DNA of 64,000 nucleotides from Inia geoffrensis. Taxonomy: Eukaryota; Chordata; Mammalia; Artiodactyla; Iniidae. The translations under genes were made by a program, and so were the position numbers. The stretch lies in contig CM070915.1 of NCBI GenBank assembly GCA_036417435.1, forward strand, positions 79,919,799 to 79,983,798, read 5' to 3'. Each line of letters opens with the position of its first letter. Position 1 is the stretch's first letter. Below the pieces are notes generated by a model. That model had not been told where the DNA came from, did not search any database, and saw nothing but the letters and a program-made list of their open reading frames with translations. Positions 1 through 12,000 of the stretch are shown here, in pieces.

Positions 1-1706
1 GGGGAGAAAAAACAGTCATTAAAATGTAAAATTCGTGGTTAAACCACGTTAGAGGTAGGTGAAGAAAGAATCGGTGAGCTAGAACGCGTGTCCGAGGACA
101 TCACCCGGGGCCGAGAGGCGGAAGGAGACGGTCATGAAAAGCAGCGTCGTCAGCCCCGAGTTGGAGTCCAGACCCTGACGCGCCTGGGAGGGTTTGCCTG
201 TTGCAGACACAGTTCCCATTCTGCTGTCCTTACTCACAGAGTCCTCATTTGTTGGGATCACAACGTGCCCAGCTGGAAATGCCCTCCGGCCTCCCTCAGC
301 GAAGTGGTGACACAGGGGCCAGCTCTGTCCAATGAGGCAAAGGCAGGGCTGCCAGCCGAAGGTCCCAGGATTCTCCTCCCAGCTCCTCCCATGTGGCTGT
401 GGACACAGCCCGGAGCTGGCGTCTCCAAACACATGAAGGATGAAGTAGCAAGTGAAACGGGATGGGCCTGCCCTCTCCCAGACACTCCGTCACACGAGAA
501 AGAATGACTGCCTCTCCTTCATTCGGGCTGCAGTCGGGGTGTGTTTCATCTGATGCATCTGGATGCCATCTCTCCGCTGATAAAACGAGATCAGAGGAGG
601 CTGGGGGGAAGGCATGGAGAGTGGAGGTAAGACAGCATTTTACAGAGAAGGTCTCCGAGAGCTTTCAACTCCAAAGGAAAACAGGGGGAAGAATCTCACC
701 ACATCCACCCAGAAAGGTGGACAAGAAGTCCGCGCTGCGCCACGTTCAAAAGACGGAGGAGAGGAAGAAATCGTCCAAAGTAGCCACGGAGGAGAGATGC
801 TGCAATAGGAGCACATGCCTCAGAAGAAAGACACCAGAAGTGGGCAGAGTCACATCTTCAAGGCGTTGTGAGAAAACGATCGGCCCGAATTCTACGCGTA
901 GCTAAACTCTTACGCAAGAGTGAGAGCAAGATACAGGCGTTTTCAGATGAAGCCACAGGCCTTCGCTGAAATAACTGCCACAGGACTGACATTCAAAAGA
1001 TGGGAAACGAGGCCAGCAAAATGCAGGCAGCATCCCTGACCGAGACGCTGAGAGCCATGAGTAAATATAAATAACGGTTAACTCCAAAGCATAGAGGAAA
1101 ACATGCGCGGAAACCCGACCAAGCTGGCGGCTAAAGCAGCTGCCCTCTGCCGGGTTCTTTCCGGCTCATGCTGGACTCGGTCACTCTACGCACAGACGTC
1201 CTGTCTGTCTCCAGTTATTATTCTAGGAAGTGGATCACAAAGTCAAAATACCAACCGCAGGGGATGTCAGGCCCTAACGGGGCTTCCTCCATGACTTCTG
1301 GGCTAGAAATCTTTGACAACCAATGTGATTTCAGTTTACAGATTCAGTCCAGGGAGAAATAATTGTAATTGACACCGTATAGAAGTTGGATCAAACATAC
1401 CCTGAAAAAATAAAACCTGTGGTACCTCTGACCTTCAGAGACCACCCGTCTTTGAACTGTCCCTCCCTCCATCTTATGAAACGTCCCCACGTATCCTCAC
1501 CCAAGTACATGAGAACAACCCAGAATCAGAGGCTCACCCACCGAGCCCCCGGCCCTGGTGCCGGGCCCTGCTAGGCACCGTCTGCCGTGGCATGGGATGG
1601 GATGGAGACTCGCTTCACTGCGTTGTTTAAAATAAATAAAGTCATTTATCCAAAACCATATAATATTCAAAATCCCTACCTTGCTTCTCAAAACGTGTTC
1701 TTTTTC
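1..1706. other. Unassigned single-copy-like sequence
   Basis: I see no recognisable gene, repeat or RNA here. Composition is mixed. The open frames are short, overlap on both strands and show no domain or splice structure, so I treat them as chance. Confidence 0.5.
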
Positions 1707-1747
1707 TCCCTCCCTCCCTCCCTCCCTCCCTCCCTCCCTCCCTCCCT
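1707..1747. repeat. (TCCC)n microsatellite
   Basis: This is a perfect tetranucleotide array of about ten TCCC units, preceded by a T run and followed by TTTTTCTCCC. One strand is entirely pyrimidine, so the tract is a mirror-type polypurine/polypyrimidine sequence that could form triplex DNA. Slippage-driven length variation is expected. Confidence 0.97.
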
Positions 1748-2875
1748 TTTTCTCCCATTGCACTTTACAACACGCGGTCACCATCTCACTCTTTCACAGT
1801 TACTTTCCTTTGGTCTGAGCGTTGCCGAAAGCGACAGTAAGAGTCCTGCGGATTTTTCTGACACTTGTCAAATGCCGCCTCACCTAAAATCCAGGCCAAC
1901 TCCAGCCACTCTGTGGGAGAGGTGATGTCATTGTGTTCCTAAATCCAGCCCCTAGTCCCCAGATTAGAGTTTGAATCCTTTGAAATATGCTGGGGCCTGC
2001 CACACTGTTCTCAGGAGAAAAATCCCTCCTTTCCTCTCTTGCAGGCCCAGCCTGGAATGGAGCCCTGAGCCCCAGTGAGTTAACCCGTCCTGGTCACATT
2101 CCGTTCCCAGGCTGCGATGAGGTGGTCTGGGAAGCGTTCTGGCTGGGAGAGATCACATTGCTCAACCCAACCGAAGAGGAATGCGGTTTCCGGAAGGTTC
2201 CAGCGAGTACATGGGAATGGCACTCTGAAGGCCCTGGCTGGAGGCGTCTCCCCTGTGAGAAGCACTTGCAATCCCCCACGGAGCCCGGCTTGACAGCAGG
2301 CCCGCCACTATTATCACAGAGGGGAAGCGATCATTCACGCGCACGCTGCTGCAATTTGGGTGTTTATAAGCCCCGCCCACTCTGCAACCCTGAGGCCACG
2401 CGGTTTAAAACGGAGCCCCCCGGGAAAGAGGGGGCCTCCGTCAAAGCCACTCGGCGATTTCTGCCCCGTGTCTCTGAGCGTGAGGGGTGGTGACTTTTTA
2501 AGTGATTTGAGACCCTTCTTAAAAGTTGGCCTCTTTCTCCCTATATGCAACATACAGCCTCAAACGTTTAACAAAATTTTCCCCTTGTGGTCACAAGATA
2601 GAGTTCCAGACGTGGGCAAAGGACTCACGTAATAAGAGCTCATGGTTGGGGGGAACTTAATACAGTAATCGTGTGTTCAGGAAAATTTTCTGCAATTGCA
2701 GCTCATTTTTTTCCCTTGAGTGAATCTGCTTTATTTAGAACGGCCGAGGCTCCAGCAGCCCCAGGGCTCCCCTGTGGCCCGTGTGGCAGGGTTCCATGTG
2801 GACCCACTTCCCAGCGGTCATGGGTGGAACTCCCTACACGCGGGTCCTGTGGTTCCCATGCAGGGACAAGATGAT
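1748..2875. other. Unassigned sequence
   Basis: I recognise no repeat or gene. Near 2360 a TATAAG sequence is followed by a GC-box-like CCCCGCCC. With no supporting transcript structure I do not call a promoter. Confidence 0.45.
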
Positions 2876-2879
2876 TTCT

Positions 2880-3660
2880 TTCTAATTGTGGTCAAACACA
2901 CATCACAGAAAACTTACAGTTTTTAAGTGCACGGCTCAGGGGCATGAAGTACATTCACATTGTTGTGCAGCCGTCACCAACCTCCATTCCCAGAAATTCT
3001 CATCTTCCCAAACTGACCCTCTGTCCCCGGTAAACACGAGTTCCCCCCGCCCACTTCTCCAGACCCTGGCACCCACCTTCTACTTCCTGTCTCTGTGAGT
3101 TTGTTTCTTCTAGATACTTCCTATACGTGAAATTATAAAATATTTATGTTTTGTACAAATATCGGCTTATTTCACCCAACAAGATGTCTTCGAGCTTCAT
3201 ACATGCCATAGTACATGTCAGGATTTCATTCCTTTTTATGGCTGAATAATAGTCCAGCAAGTGTATATACCACATTTTGTTTATTCATTCTGCAGAGTCA
3301 CTGGGAGTTTGATAGAGATTGCATTGTATACTTTGGGTAGAATTGACATATTTTATTCGACTTATTAACAATAAATTGTTACTTTAATAATATTGTCTCC
3401 TAACCCATGAACACAGAACCTTCCCATTTATCTCTGGCTTCTTTAATTCCCTCTAGCAGCGTTTTGTAGTTTTCACTGCACAAGACTTTCTCCTCCTTAC
3501 TTAAGTTTTCCCTAAGTAATTTGATACTTGCTGATGCTATTATAAATAGAATTTTCTTTATTTCCTTTGCAGATCGTTTATTGTTAGTGTATAGAGACAT
3601 AGCTGAAACTTTGTGCCATGGGGATGATTTTTAACAAGTGTTAATAGGTTAGGTATCACC
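2880..3660 (-). mobile_element. LINE-1 3' fragment with internal deletion (minus strand)
   Basis: Read on the minus strand, 2880 to about 3290 matches the 3' end of mammalian L1 (end of ORF2 and 3' UTR; the plus strand shows the hallmark ACATTCACATTGTTGTGCAG). From about 3295 the sequence jumps to an earlier part of ORF2, and 3400-3600 is an antisense reverse-transcriptase-region frame. The intervening C-terminal part of ORF2 is missing, so the copy carries an internal deletion. It is old, interrupted and non-functional. The exact subfamily was not determined. Confidence 0.85.
3400..3600 (-). pseudogene. L1 ORF2 fragment (open 66-residue stretch)
   Basis: The minus-strand translation contains SLYTNNKRSAKEIKK followed by a SENYKTLL-like stretch. 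This is the segment just downstream of the reverse transcriptase active site in L1 ORF2 proteins. The full ORF2 is about 1,275 residues and only about 66 remain open here. It is a decayed relic inside the minus-strand L1 and is not a host gene. Confidence 0.85.
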
Positions 3661-4080
3661 AGGAAATACCCCTAGAAGGAAAGAGTTACAAAGCTTTGCT
3701 GTGTTCATCTTGGTTTTTTTCCAGTTTTAGTGAGATATGACTACATACAGCACCATATAAGGTTAAGGTGCAGAGGGTAGTGACATGACGTGCATATACT
3801 GGGAAACAATTACCAATTACTTAACATCTATCATTTCATAGAGATGCCAAAAAAAGAAAAAGAAAATAATATTTTCTCCTTGTGACGAGAACTGTTAGGG
3901 TTTCCCCTCTCACCGTCCTGTTCACCCCAGAGCAGCCCTAACTGTGGTCGCCGTGCTGGCATCACACCCCTGGCCCTTGTTCACCTAGGAACTGAGGCTG
4001 GTACATGTGGACCCCTTCCTCCACCTCCCCAGCCTCTGGCGACCCCAATCTCATCTCTTTTTCTATCAGCTTGGTTTTCC

Positions 4081-4140
4081 TTCTTTTTTTTTTTTTTTTT
4101 TTTTTGGTGGTTTTGGGGTTTTGGTTTGGTTTGGTTTTTA
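4081..4140. repeat. T-rich and GGTTT-type low-complexity tract
   Basis: A run of more than twenty T is followed by GGTGGTTTTGGGG and TTGGTTTGGTTTGG repeats. It lies inside the antisense L1, where the consensus has a short T-rich linker, so it looks like a local expansion of that linker. Confidence 0.9.
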
Positions 4141-4272
4141 GATTCCACATGTAAGTGAGATCACACAGTACTTGTCTTTGTCTCTGACTTATTTCACTTA
4201 GCATCATACCCTCAAGATCCAACCACGATGTCGCAAATGGCAGGATTTCATTCTTTTTCTGGCTGAGTAATA

Positions 4273-4276
<4 letters not shown>

Positions 4277-4308
<32 letters not shown>
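4277..4308. repeat. (TG)n microsatellite
   Basis: This is a perfect TG dinucleotide run of 16 units within the minus-strand L1 3' region, replacing the TATTCCATTGTGTATATA-like part of the consensus. It is likely length-polymorphic. Confidence 0.97.
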
Positions 4309-4309
<1 letters not shown>

Positions 4310-4612
4310 CATTTTCTTTATTGATTCATCTATTTATGACACTTAGGTTGTTTCCCTGTCTTGACTATTGTAAATGATGCTGCGATGAAGAGATATATTT
4401 TTGAGTGAGTGTTTTCATTTCCTTACGATAACTCAGGAGTGGAATTGCTGGGGCATATGGTGGTTCTAGTTTTAATTCTTTGAGGACCCTCCGTACTGTT
4501 TCCACAGTGGCTGCACCACTGACATTCCCACCAGCAGCACCCAGGGTTCACCTTTGCCCACATCCTCGTCGGCACTTGCTAGCCCTCAACTCTGAGATAA
4601 CAGCCATTCTGA

Positions 4613-5931
4613 GCCCCGTGTGCCCTCCTTCCTTGCCAATGTCTGTATTTTGGTTCCCTGAGAGCTGGGATCAAAGACCTACTAAAGGCCAAAGAAAGAA
4701 AAGAGACAAAGACTGTCCAACATAAGAAGCTCATCTCGAGGGAAAAGCCTGGGACTTTTTTTTTAAGGAAAGAGGCTTTGTTCTCTGGTTGAGAGGAATT
4801 ACCATTACAGGTGAGGATTTCTTCATTTAATCGTGGACACCTCGTACGTATCTGGCACTGTTTAGAGCAGTGCACAAAACAAGAATTCTACCTTCCTCGA
4901 GCATAGAGTCTGTGGTCAGTACCAGGAAACATGCACAGCATGTCAGAAGGTGACATCTGCTGTGAAAATAACGGGGCAAGAAGAGAAAGGAGGCGACCCC
5001 CAGAGGGCAGGTGCACAGTCAGAGCCGGCTCAGGACAAGCGACCTCGTGGGGCACCCGGAGGGGGCAGGGGGGCTGCAGCCGGGAGGGGCCTCATGCGGC
5101 AGGACGGCAGCACGGCCACTGCGGGTGACCCAGAGGGCTGGTGGCCCCTCGTGCCTGGGCGCCCAGCCTGCTCGAGTGGGAAAACCTACATAGATCAGGG
5201 GGCAGTTCAGTTGGCATCTCCCTCCCCCTGTTCGCGTCCAGAAGTGCAGGGCACCCAGGCCCACAGATTCGACCTGCTCTGACTGCCGCTTGGGCTCCGC
5301 TGCACCAGGTGATGCACCCCCCTTGGCCCCGAGGTCCCAGGTCCAGTTTCTCCGGTACATGTAGGTTTCCCAATTGAGGGGCTGCAGTGCCCTCTGCGAG
5401 ATCTAGCCTTAGAGAGGAGCCATCGTGGGGACTTCAAGGATGCTGGGGTCCCCTCACAAGCCCACTCCTCACGTTGTGGGGTAAGCAGGTCTCTGGGCCC
5501 TCCCAGGGTCTCTCAGGAAAAATCCCCCCCCAACCCTCCAGCCCCCTGAGCCTCTGAGCCCCTTGCTCCTATTAAACCTGGAGGCCGGGCACTCCCATTC
5601 TCTCGCTGTCAGCCGGCTTCTGTCCCCAGATCAGCCAGCCAGGCACAGACCTCAGAGCCCCCGACTTCCCAGGCTGTGGATTATGTGCAGGGTCCCTGCT
5701 CAGTGGCCCCGTCAGGAAATTCAGCCTGACCCAGCTCTGCTCCCTGCAACCTTTCCCAAACCTCGGGATCCAACTGTCCCCGTTCTCCCTTCCTTCTTGG
5801 AGGAAAAGTCTGCTGACTGTGAGCACGCTGGGACTGACGGTGGAGGGATCCGACTTCCTAGATCTGGTGGAATACGGGGAGGGCAGAAAGGACAGGGCGT
5901 AAATGGCGCAGTGTGTTAGATTGCCCCTGCC
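4613..5931. other. Unassigned GC-rich sequence
   Basis: I recognise no gene or repeat. Several overlapping open frames on both strands around 5000-5440 reflect high GC content. Confidence 0.45.
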
Positions 5932-6069
5932 GAGTGCCTACCATGCGCCCACGCTGAGCGCCTACCGTGCGCCCACGCTGAGCGCCTACCATGCGCCCAC
6001 GCTGAGCGCCTACCCTGTGCACACGCTGAGCGCCTACCGTGCGCCCACGCTGAGCACCTACTCTGCACC
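5932..6069 (+). repeat. 24-bp minisatellite (about 5.75 copies)
   Basis: Units begin at 5932, 5956, 5980, 6004 and 6028, with a partial unit at 6052-6069. The unit reads GAGCGCCTACCGTGCGCCCA plus CGCT, with a few substitutions. Because 24 is a multiple of three, one plus-strand frame reads as an eight-residue SAYRAPTL-type repeat, which I take to be a by-product. The unit strongly resembles the GAGCRCCTACTRTGTGCCAGG motif of L2/MIR 3' ends, and the last unit passes into L2-like sequence. Confidence 0.95.
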
Positions 6070-6180
6070 AGGTGGTGCTGCAGACCAGTCCTGGGAGTTG
6101 GGCAATTTGTTCTATGTTTCCAGAGGATACCAGGATAAGACAGGGACACGACAGGGAGCTGGCGACGGTGGGACCAAGTC
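5932..6180 (+). mobile_element. Probable L2-type LINE 3' fragment hosting the minisatellite
   Basis: The terminal unit GAGCACCTACTCTGCACCAG is followed by sequence in the order expected for the L2 3' tail: a variant of the repeated-G/C GTGCTAGGCGCTG motif, then a GGATAC word, then a short A/G-rich part. The match is short and degraded, so the family call is tentative. Confidence 0.5.
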
Positions 6181-9100
6181 TGATCGGTTCCAAAACATTT
6201 CTAAGTAATCGGTTGTTTAAAACCTGGAGCCTGTAGACCCTAAACGCTTAGTCACGCCTCCTGGGTTTCCTGGTGCCCGAAGCACCGCCTTTTGGGACAT
6301 CTTCCTCGGTGCCAAATCTGGGTCTGAAAGGTTAGTGAAATACGGCAAAGAGGAGAAATCACCTCCAAAATGGCTTCAGAGCTCAGAAAATGGTCACTTT
6401 ACGTGGGCAGGGCGACCAAAGTCAACATCGTTCCATTAAATCATGGCTTTTGCAAAATTGCTGACTCATAGAGATGCTGCATATCTTCGGAGAGAACATG
6501 TGAATTCTGGGGGAACCGGCCTGCCTCTGACACGGAGACTCTGCCAGTTCAGACTCGCCTCTGGGCGTTGGGAGACGCGGGAATCTGGGAGGCTAGAGTG
6601 GCCACGGCACAGCCTTTTTCCAGAAAGTGTGAGAAAAACTAACAGAAGCTCCAAGTCGGGGACCAAATGGCCAGTAAGTTATAAAAGACCTGGGGTTAAG
6701 GGCCTCCAGGAGAAAGTAATTCACGGCATATACTCCTTGGGGGCCCCTCGGCTTTCAAATTCAAGTGGCACCGTGGAATAGCTGTTACCCGAGTTCAGGG
6801 GCCGGACGTGCTGAGGGCCAGCCCAGGTGGGCATCGCTGGCCTGTCCTGACCCGGGCCCTGCGGTGTGTGGTGGGCACACAGCGGGCCCAGCAAAGATCT
6901 TGGCACCACCTTCAAGGAATTTTCTCAGCCCCGAGACGCAGGAGGGGAGGTCAAGAATCTAGGGTTGGACATGGAGTCCACACACTGAGCATTAGTCGTT
7001 TTATCATTCAATACGGAATACTCTCCGTAAACAAAGAAGACATAGAGCAAGTGGCTCGCGCTAAGGACAATTATTTATATGTTGTGAAACGTCTGAACTC
7101 TGTCCCCTGAGAGCAAACTATCTTGATGTATTTCTTCAGCTTTGCTGAGAAAAATTCCACAATAATAAACACGAGATGTCGGCCCTTTTTACTCTCCAGC
7201 AAAAAGAAGCAAGACCGCACTCTGGCTGCCTCAGCACAGACCCATGTGTGAAGGGTAAACAAACAGGGCTTTAGAAAGCGAGGGGGTCAGGCAGTGCCTT
7301 CCCAGGCCGGCTGCCCCCCCGCCCTGTGGACCCCGAGCAACGTGGGAATTACAGGCAGGCCCAGTCTCACTCATTTTAACCAGAGGCTCAAAATGACACA
7401 GGCTTAGCATCTCCTGAATGGCTGGTCCACGCCAACAAAAATCAGAGCGGCTTTTACTCTTACTGATAGTCATTGGCCAAAACCTGTGGGTCTGTTTGCT
7501 CATCCAAGTTCTCCGCGAAGCCGAGGACCAGCCTCACAGAGCCCAGCCTTGGAGCCCGGCTGGCTTCCTCATGGGGGCTGAGCGTTCCCACTGTCGGCAC
7601 GGCGCCGGGTGTTGATTCTGTCTGGCAGCAGAGGCCACGGCCCACGGTGACCCCGGGACACGCGTCTGCTCCGCGGTGGGTCAGCGTCCCCCTAGGGCAG
7701 GGAATCAGTCAGGACGACCCCCTGAGTCCAGCCGCAGAGCGTCCCCGGTGGCCAAGCCTGGACCCCGCCAGCCCTGGTCACTGCCGCCCAGACCCCCACC
7801 TCAGGAGCCTCTGACTCCCCTCCCACCCTCTCCAGCACCCGAGAAACTCGAGAGAAAGAGCACACTTTACGGGAGACGTTTCACCATCTGTACCTCTGGG
7901 GTTTGTATGACTTCTGAAAACTCACGGCTTTTGCTCACAAATTCACAGCAGCCCGTCGCGCAGAGGAGGGCCTCTGTCCCTGCACCCCTGGCCCCTCCTG
8001 TCCTCTCCTGTCCCCACCCCCCCTCAAACTGCTGTTGATTCTCACACGCCGAGCTCTTACATCCTGCTGCGCAGAGGCCGGGGTGGGCATGGGGCCCAAG
8101 CCCATCACAGGGTCAGCGTGGGAGAGTGTGGCCCGGCTGCAGCTGGGCGGGGCAGTAACTAAAGTCACAGGCTGTGTCTTCTCTTCAAACACCGCAACGT
8201 GCCACATCCCTGGCTTCAGATGCCACAACGCTGTCCTTAGGTACACACGCCTCTTGGGGCAACCGTCTCTCTGCAGCAGGGGCCCAGCATCCCCCAGGAG
8301 GCGGTGAAGACCCCTGACCCTGAGCTGGAACAGCAGCCCGACCTGCGCCTCCAGGAAGCCCCGGGCTCCACCCGAGGTCTCCCCAGGCAGGTTTCCCCAA
8401 GGGCAGGAGGGATGTGCCACCCACCCTCCGTGGCAGTGCCATGCCTCCCTACGGGCCACCAGGCCCCGCCAGGGGCGCCTCAGAAGGACCGGACCAGAGC
8501 AGAAAGTCCAGGGGGCAGGGTTGTGGTCCACCACGGCCTCCGAGGAACATCTCTCCAAATTGCTTTGATGCTGTATTAAAATGAGCGACAGGAGGTGCTG
8601 CTGAGAACACCCAGGAGACGCTGGAGGACTTGCTGGCTGGGGGAGGGCAGGGACAGGGAGTGAACAAGGGCCCACCGCCAAGGCACAGGCGGCCACACTG
8701 TCTGCAGAGAAAGCCGGACAGCATGAGCATCTCGCCCAGGAGCTCCGCTCCCTGCACTGGTCTCAAGAGAAGCAAGCCAAGCACCGTGGGGCCTCTCTTC
8801 CTCGGGGAATCGACCAGCTTTGCTCCTGATGCTTCCCTTCTGTACTTCTCCCTTCCTCGTATAGTACCCAGGAGCTGCGCTCCGCGGCCCTGAGAGGTGA
8901 CTCACGGTCCGCCCTAGCTGCCCGGAGGTGCTGGGTCTCCAGGAAATCAGTCCGATTCCCAGCCCAGCACCGTCATTCCCCGGGCTTCTAGAGACAGGGC
9001 CCCCAGCACCGATCAGGGTCTGCTGCACAGCCCTGCCACTTTTTCCCTTTCTCGGAATGAAAATAACCACGTAGCAGGGAGGCCTGAGGGAGGTGAGGGC

Positions 9101-11879
9101 CCACTCCCAGCCCAGCCAGGAGCCCGCGGGCTGAGCTATGGCCTCCTCTCTGCACAAAGCACCCCGACCTCCAGTGAGCACAGCCTCTGAACACAAGACA
9201 ATAGAAAGTGAGACCCTGCTTCATGACTTTTCCATCTTTGGCTCAGACTTGGAAAGGCTGTTCTGGGCTGGCTCTTACAGGAAACACCAAAAGCCTCAGG
9301 AGAAATGGAGCTCCTGCGAGGTTTCCAGCCCAACTTAACCGGCTGTTTGAGACGTTTCAGGCAGGTTCCAACCGAAGATGCAAACGTGTGGGTGCTTATT
9401 TGAACTGAACCCAAACCTCTGGAATTTTACACTCACTCCTGATGCGTGCTGTGACCTGCAGGTCCCGGGCACTGTCTCCTGGAAGTCAGAGCCACGTTTG
9501 CATACACCTGTTCTGCCCGGGGTGTTGGGAAGCCTCCTCCGACTTGGCCTGTGATTCTCTGATTCCCTCTGTATGGTCTGTGCAGCCACCAAGCTTAAAA
9601 GCAAGCCCACTGGAATGCCTCGTAGTTGGAGGATCATAGGAGGGCTTTATCCTAAATCCACCTGGAGCAACTCAGAACAGGTATCAGCTAGAAGGACAAT
9701 TAGGGGGCAAGTTATGCCAGGAAATTCTGCCAGTTTTTACCTGTTGCAGCTGTTGGGAAATAGACCTGTGCTTGCTGAGAGCTTCACTTGTACCTGCATG
9801 CAGGATGTGGAAGGGAGGGCAGGTGTTTGTAAGCCAGCTGTGCTCTTGACAATGCTCCCTGTCTCATTCACAAAGAATGCCTGGTTCTCAGACTCTTACC
9901 ATGGGGGAGACGCCCCGTGGGCCTTGAAAGCCTGTTGGGGGACCAGTCATCCGGGGGGAGACAGCACACATGAGTGAGCGTGGATTTCCACAGCCGACGT
10001 GCTTTGAACCCTCTTTATTTGAAAGCAACCAGCTTTCAGAGTTTTACTCCTAATGTCTCTGTGTGCCGAACAGTGGAAAAGGAGACGGACCTGGGAGCCA
10101 GGCCGGGGCACCTCACCTCCTCCTCCGGGGCTGGGGTCCGCCCGGGGCAGCATCTCCGCCACTGGGAAAGGACCTCTCCCAGGAGCAGAGTTGAGAAAGG
10201 AATCCACTGAGCGCGCCTGCTGAGAAGTGAGCCCCCGCCTCACGCCGAATCTGACTGCACAGAGACGCTGCGTTAGCGTTCAGATCAAGGGGAAGGATCG
10301 CTCTCACTCTGCCCCACGCTTGAGGGCGACAGATCAGGCACGGGCAGCAGGGGCGGCACCTGTATCCTACGTGCTGGGTCACGACGGGAATGGAACAGAG
10401 AGTAGACGTTCTCCTGACGGAGGGAAATCTCCGGAGGGCTCTTCGTATGCAGCCGGCTGCCTCCTCCTTCTCTGGGTTGGAAGTGTGGGTGAGACAGGGC
10501 CCCAGAACCTTCCTTCCTGCTGGGCGCGCACAGCGGCTCCCGTGAGGAATCTGAGACCCAGGTGTCAGCAAGCACGCTGCGCAGGCGGAAGCCCAGGTGG
10601 ACCCTGCCCTTCTGTCCATGGCTGCCCACCCCTCCCCTACAGCCCCAGGAGGCAAACCGCCGTGTCAGGAAGCAGTCGGCTGTCTATTCTCGGTCTGTGG
10701 TGTGCGGGCCCGCCCATGCGGTCAGTGTTGTGGTTTCCCCTGGAGCTTTAGTCCACAAAGATGCCATCGATAACAATGCCACCTTACTGCCACTTCCCCT
10801 TCCCCCAAAAGACTTTTCTAGAGCCATTAGACGACCTATAAACATAGCTCAGCCAACTTTCCTTCTGGCATCGGCACACAGAGGCCCAAAGCCCACTTCC
10901 TGCAGTCACAATGCAAAGAAAATAGTGAAAAATGTTGGAACTAAGCCATCTGCAGGAGGGTTTCACTTGATCCCAACGCTGCTCAGAGTTGTAGGAAACA
11001 GTGGCAGGAAAACAGGAGACCCAGACCCTCAGACAGACTGAACCCACGGATCACCTCAGAAAGCAGGCGGGTGTGAGCGCCGTGGGCGCATGAGCACAGG
11101 TCCCCCGGGCCCTCGGCAGAGCACGCGTCCCCCAGGGTAGGACGGCCGCCCGCCCTGCCGTGCGGGTTCCGGGGCAGTGAGCTGTGCCACGAAGTCTCCA
11201 TCCACCTCCCGCCGTCGGCTGCTTTGATTGGATGGAAATGGCATGTGGACTCAAAGGAGCCCTGGGCCTGGGGGGAGGGGGGCCTGCGGCCGAGCAGCCA
11301 AGTCTGAACCCGGACCTGGGTTTCCCGCAGACAGCCCTTTACCCTAGGGCTTCAGGGCCAACGCGTCTACTCGTAAAACCTTAATTAGCGCCTTGAAATG
11401 GTGACAGCTCCGTGAAAGGGGAGCCGTGCGCGCAGGGATCCAAGCCCACTGGCAACAGCGAGCGAGGACGTCAGCTTCCCCGTTCCCAGGCTTCCCTCCA
11501 CCGCTCCCCGCTCCCAAGGGAGGGTGCAGGGTGCTCGGAAGCCCCGGGCGTGCGGGCTTGCTCGCCCGTGGGCGCTGCATCAGCTTGCGCATCTCTGAGC
11601 CCCCCGGGCAGCACGCAGGCACAAGACTCCACGGCGCCGTGGTCCCTTGTGTCTCCAGGACTCACCCCAAGCCCTGAGTCTCCCACGGCGCATCTCCAAC
11701 GGGCCATTTGCCAGTGGCCTTGACCCGTCAGTGGGTCTCAAGTGGCCTTAAGGGTCCCCCCCGCCGTGGGTGGACAGGTCCACTCCCCGCCCTCGGCCGG
11801 GACGAGCTCCTCCAGGACCACAGCCCGCTGTCGTCCAGGGCAGTTGGCCCGCATCACCTCCTTAAGCCCATAAGGACCT
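6181..11879. other. Long unassigned, mostly GC-rich interval
   Basis: I found no confident exon, RNA gene or recent transposon in this 5.7 kb. Open frames up to about 250 codons (for example 7935-8696 on the minus strand) overlap others on the opposite strand and lack domains. A TATAAAAG octamer occurs at 6680-6687, but no initiator, CpG island or exon accompanies it. Confidence 0.4.
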
Positions 11880-12000
11880 CATGGGCAGAGGACACCATCA
11901 CCTCCGACGTTACAGGTGAGGACGGAAGGTTGAGGTTGGGCACAGGTCACACAGCAAGGAAACGGTCCATTGATGGCCAGGCCATGGGGCGAAGCCCCAG
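11880..12000 (-). mobile_element. Probable MIR SINE fragment (minus strand)
   Basis: The plus strand shows the antisense MIR core order: ACAGGTGAGGAC (for ACAGATGAGGAAAC), then a GGTTGAG word, then CACAGGTCACACAGCAAGG. It is degraded and GC-shifted. MIR is an ancient tRNA-derived SINE shared by all mammals. Confidence 0.55.

Larger units (their letters stand above)
3705..4612 (-). mobile_element. LINE-1 3' end (minus strand), second copy
   Basis: Antisense L1 3' UTR begins near 3712 (GTGAGATATGACTACATAC region) and runs into the end of ORF2, with the hallmark TTATTTCACTTAGCATCAT at about 4190 and a GTGGCTGCACCACTGACATT-like segment at about 4508. It covers the same L1 end as the neighbouring copy at 2880 but without the same deletion, so it is a separate insertion. 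T-rich and TG tracts have expanded inside it. Confidence 0.85.

Noticed and set aside
5903..6208. Repeat protein with SAYRAPTL units
   Set aside because: It is a translation of a 24-bp minisatellite whose unit comes from an L2/MIR motif; no gene context.
6680..6687. TATA box (TATAAAAG)
   Set aside because: A single motif without an initiator, CpG island or downstream exon occurs often by chance.
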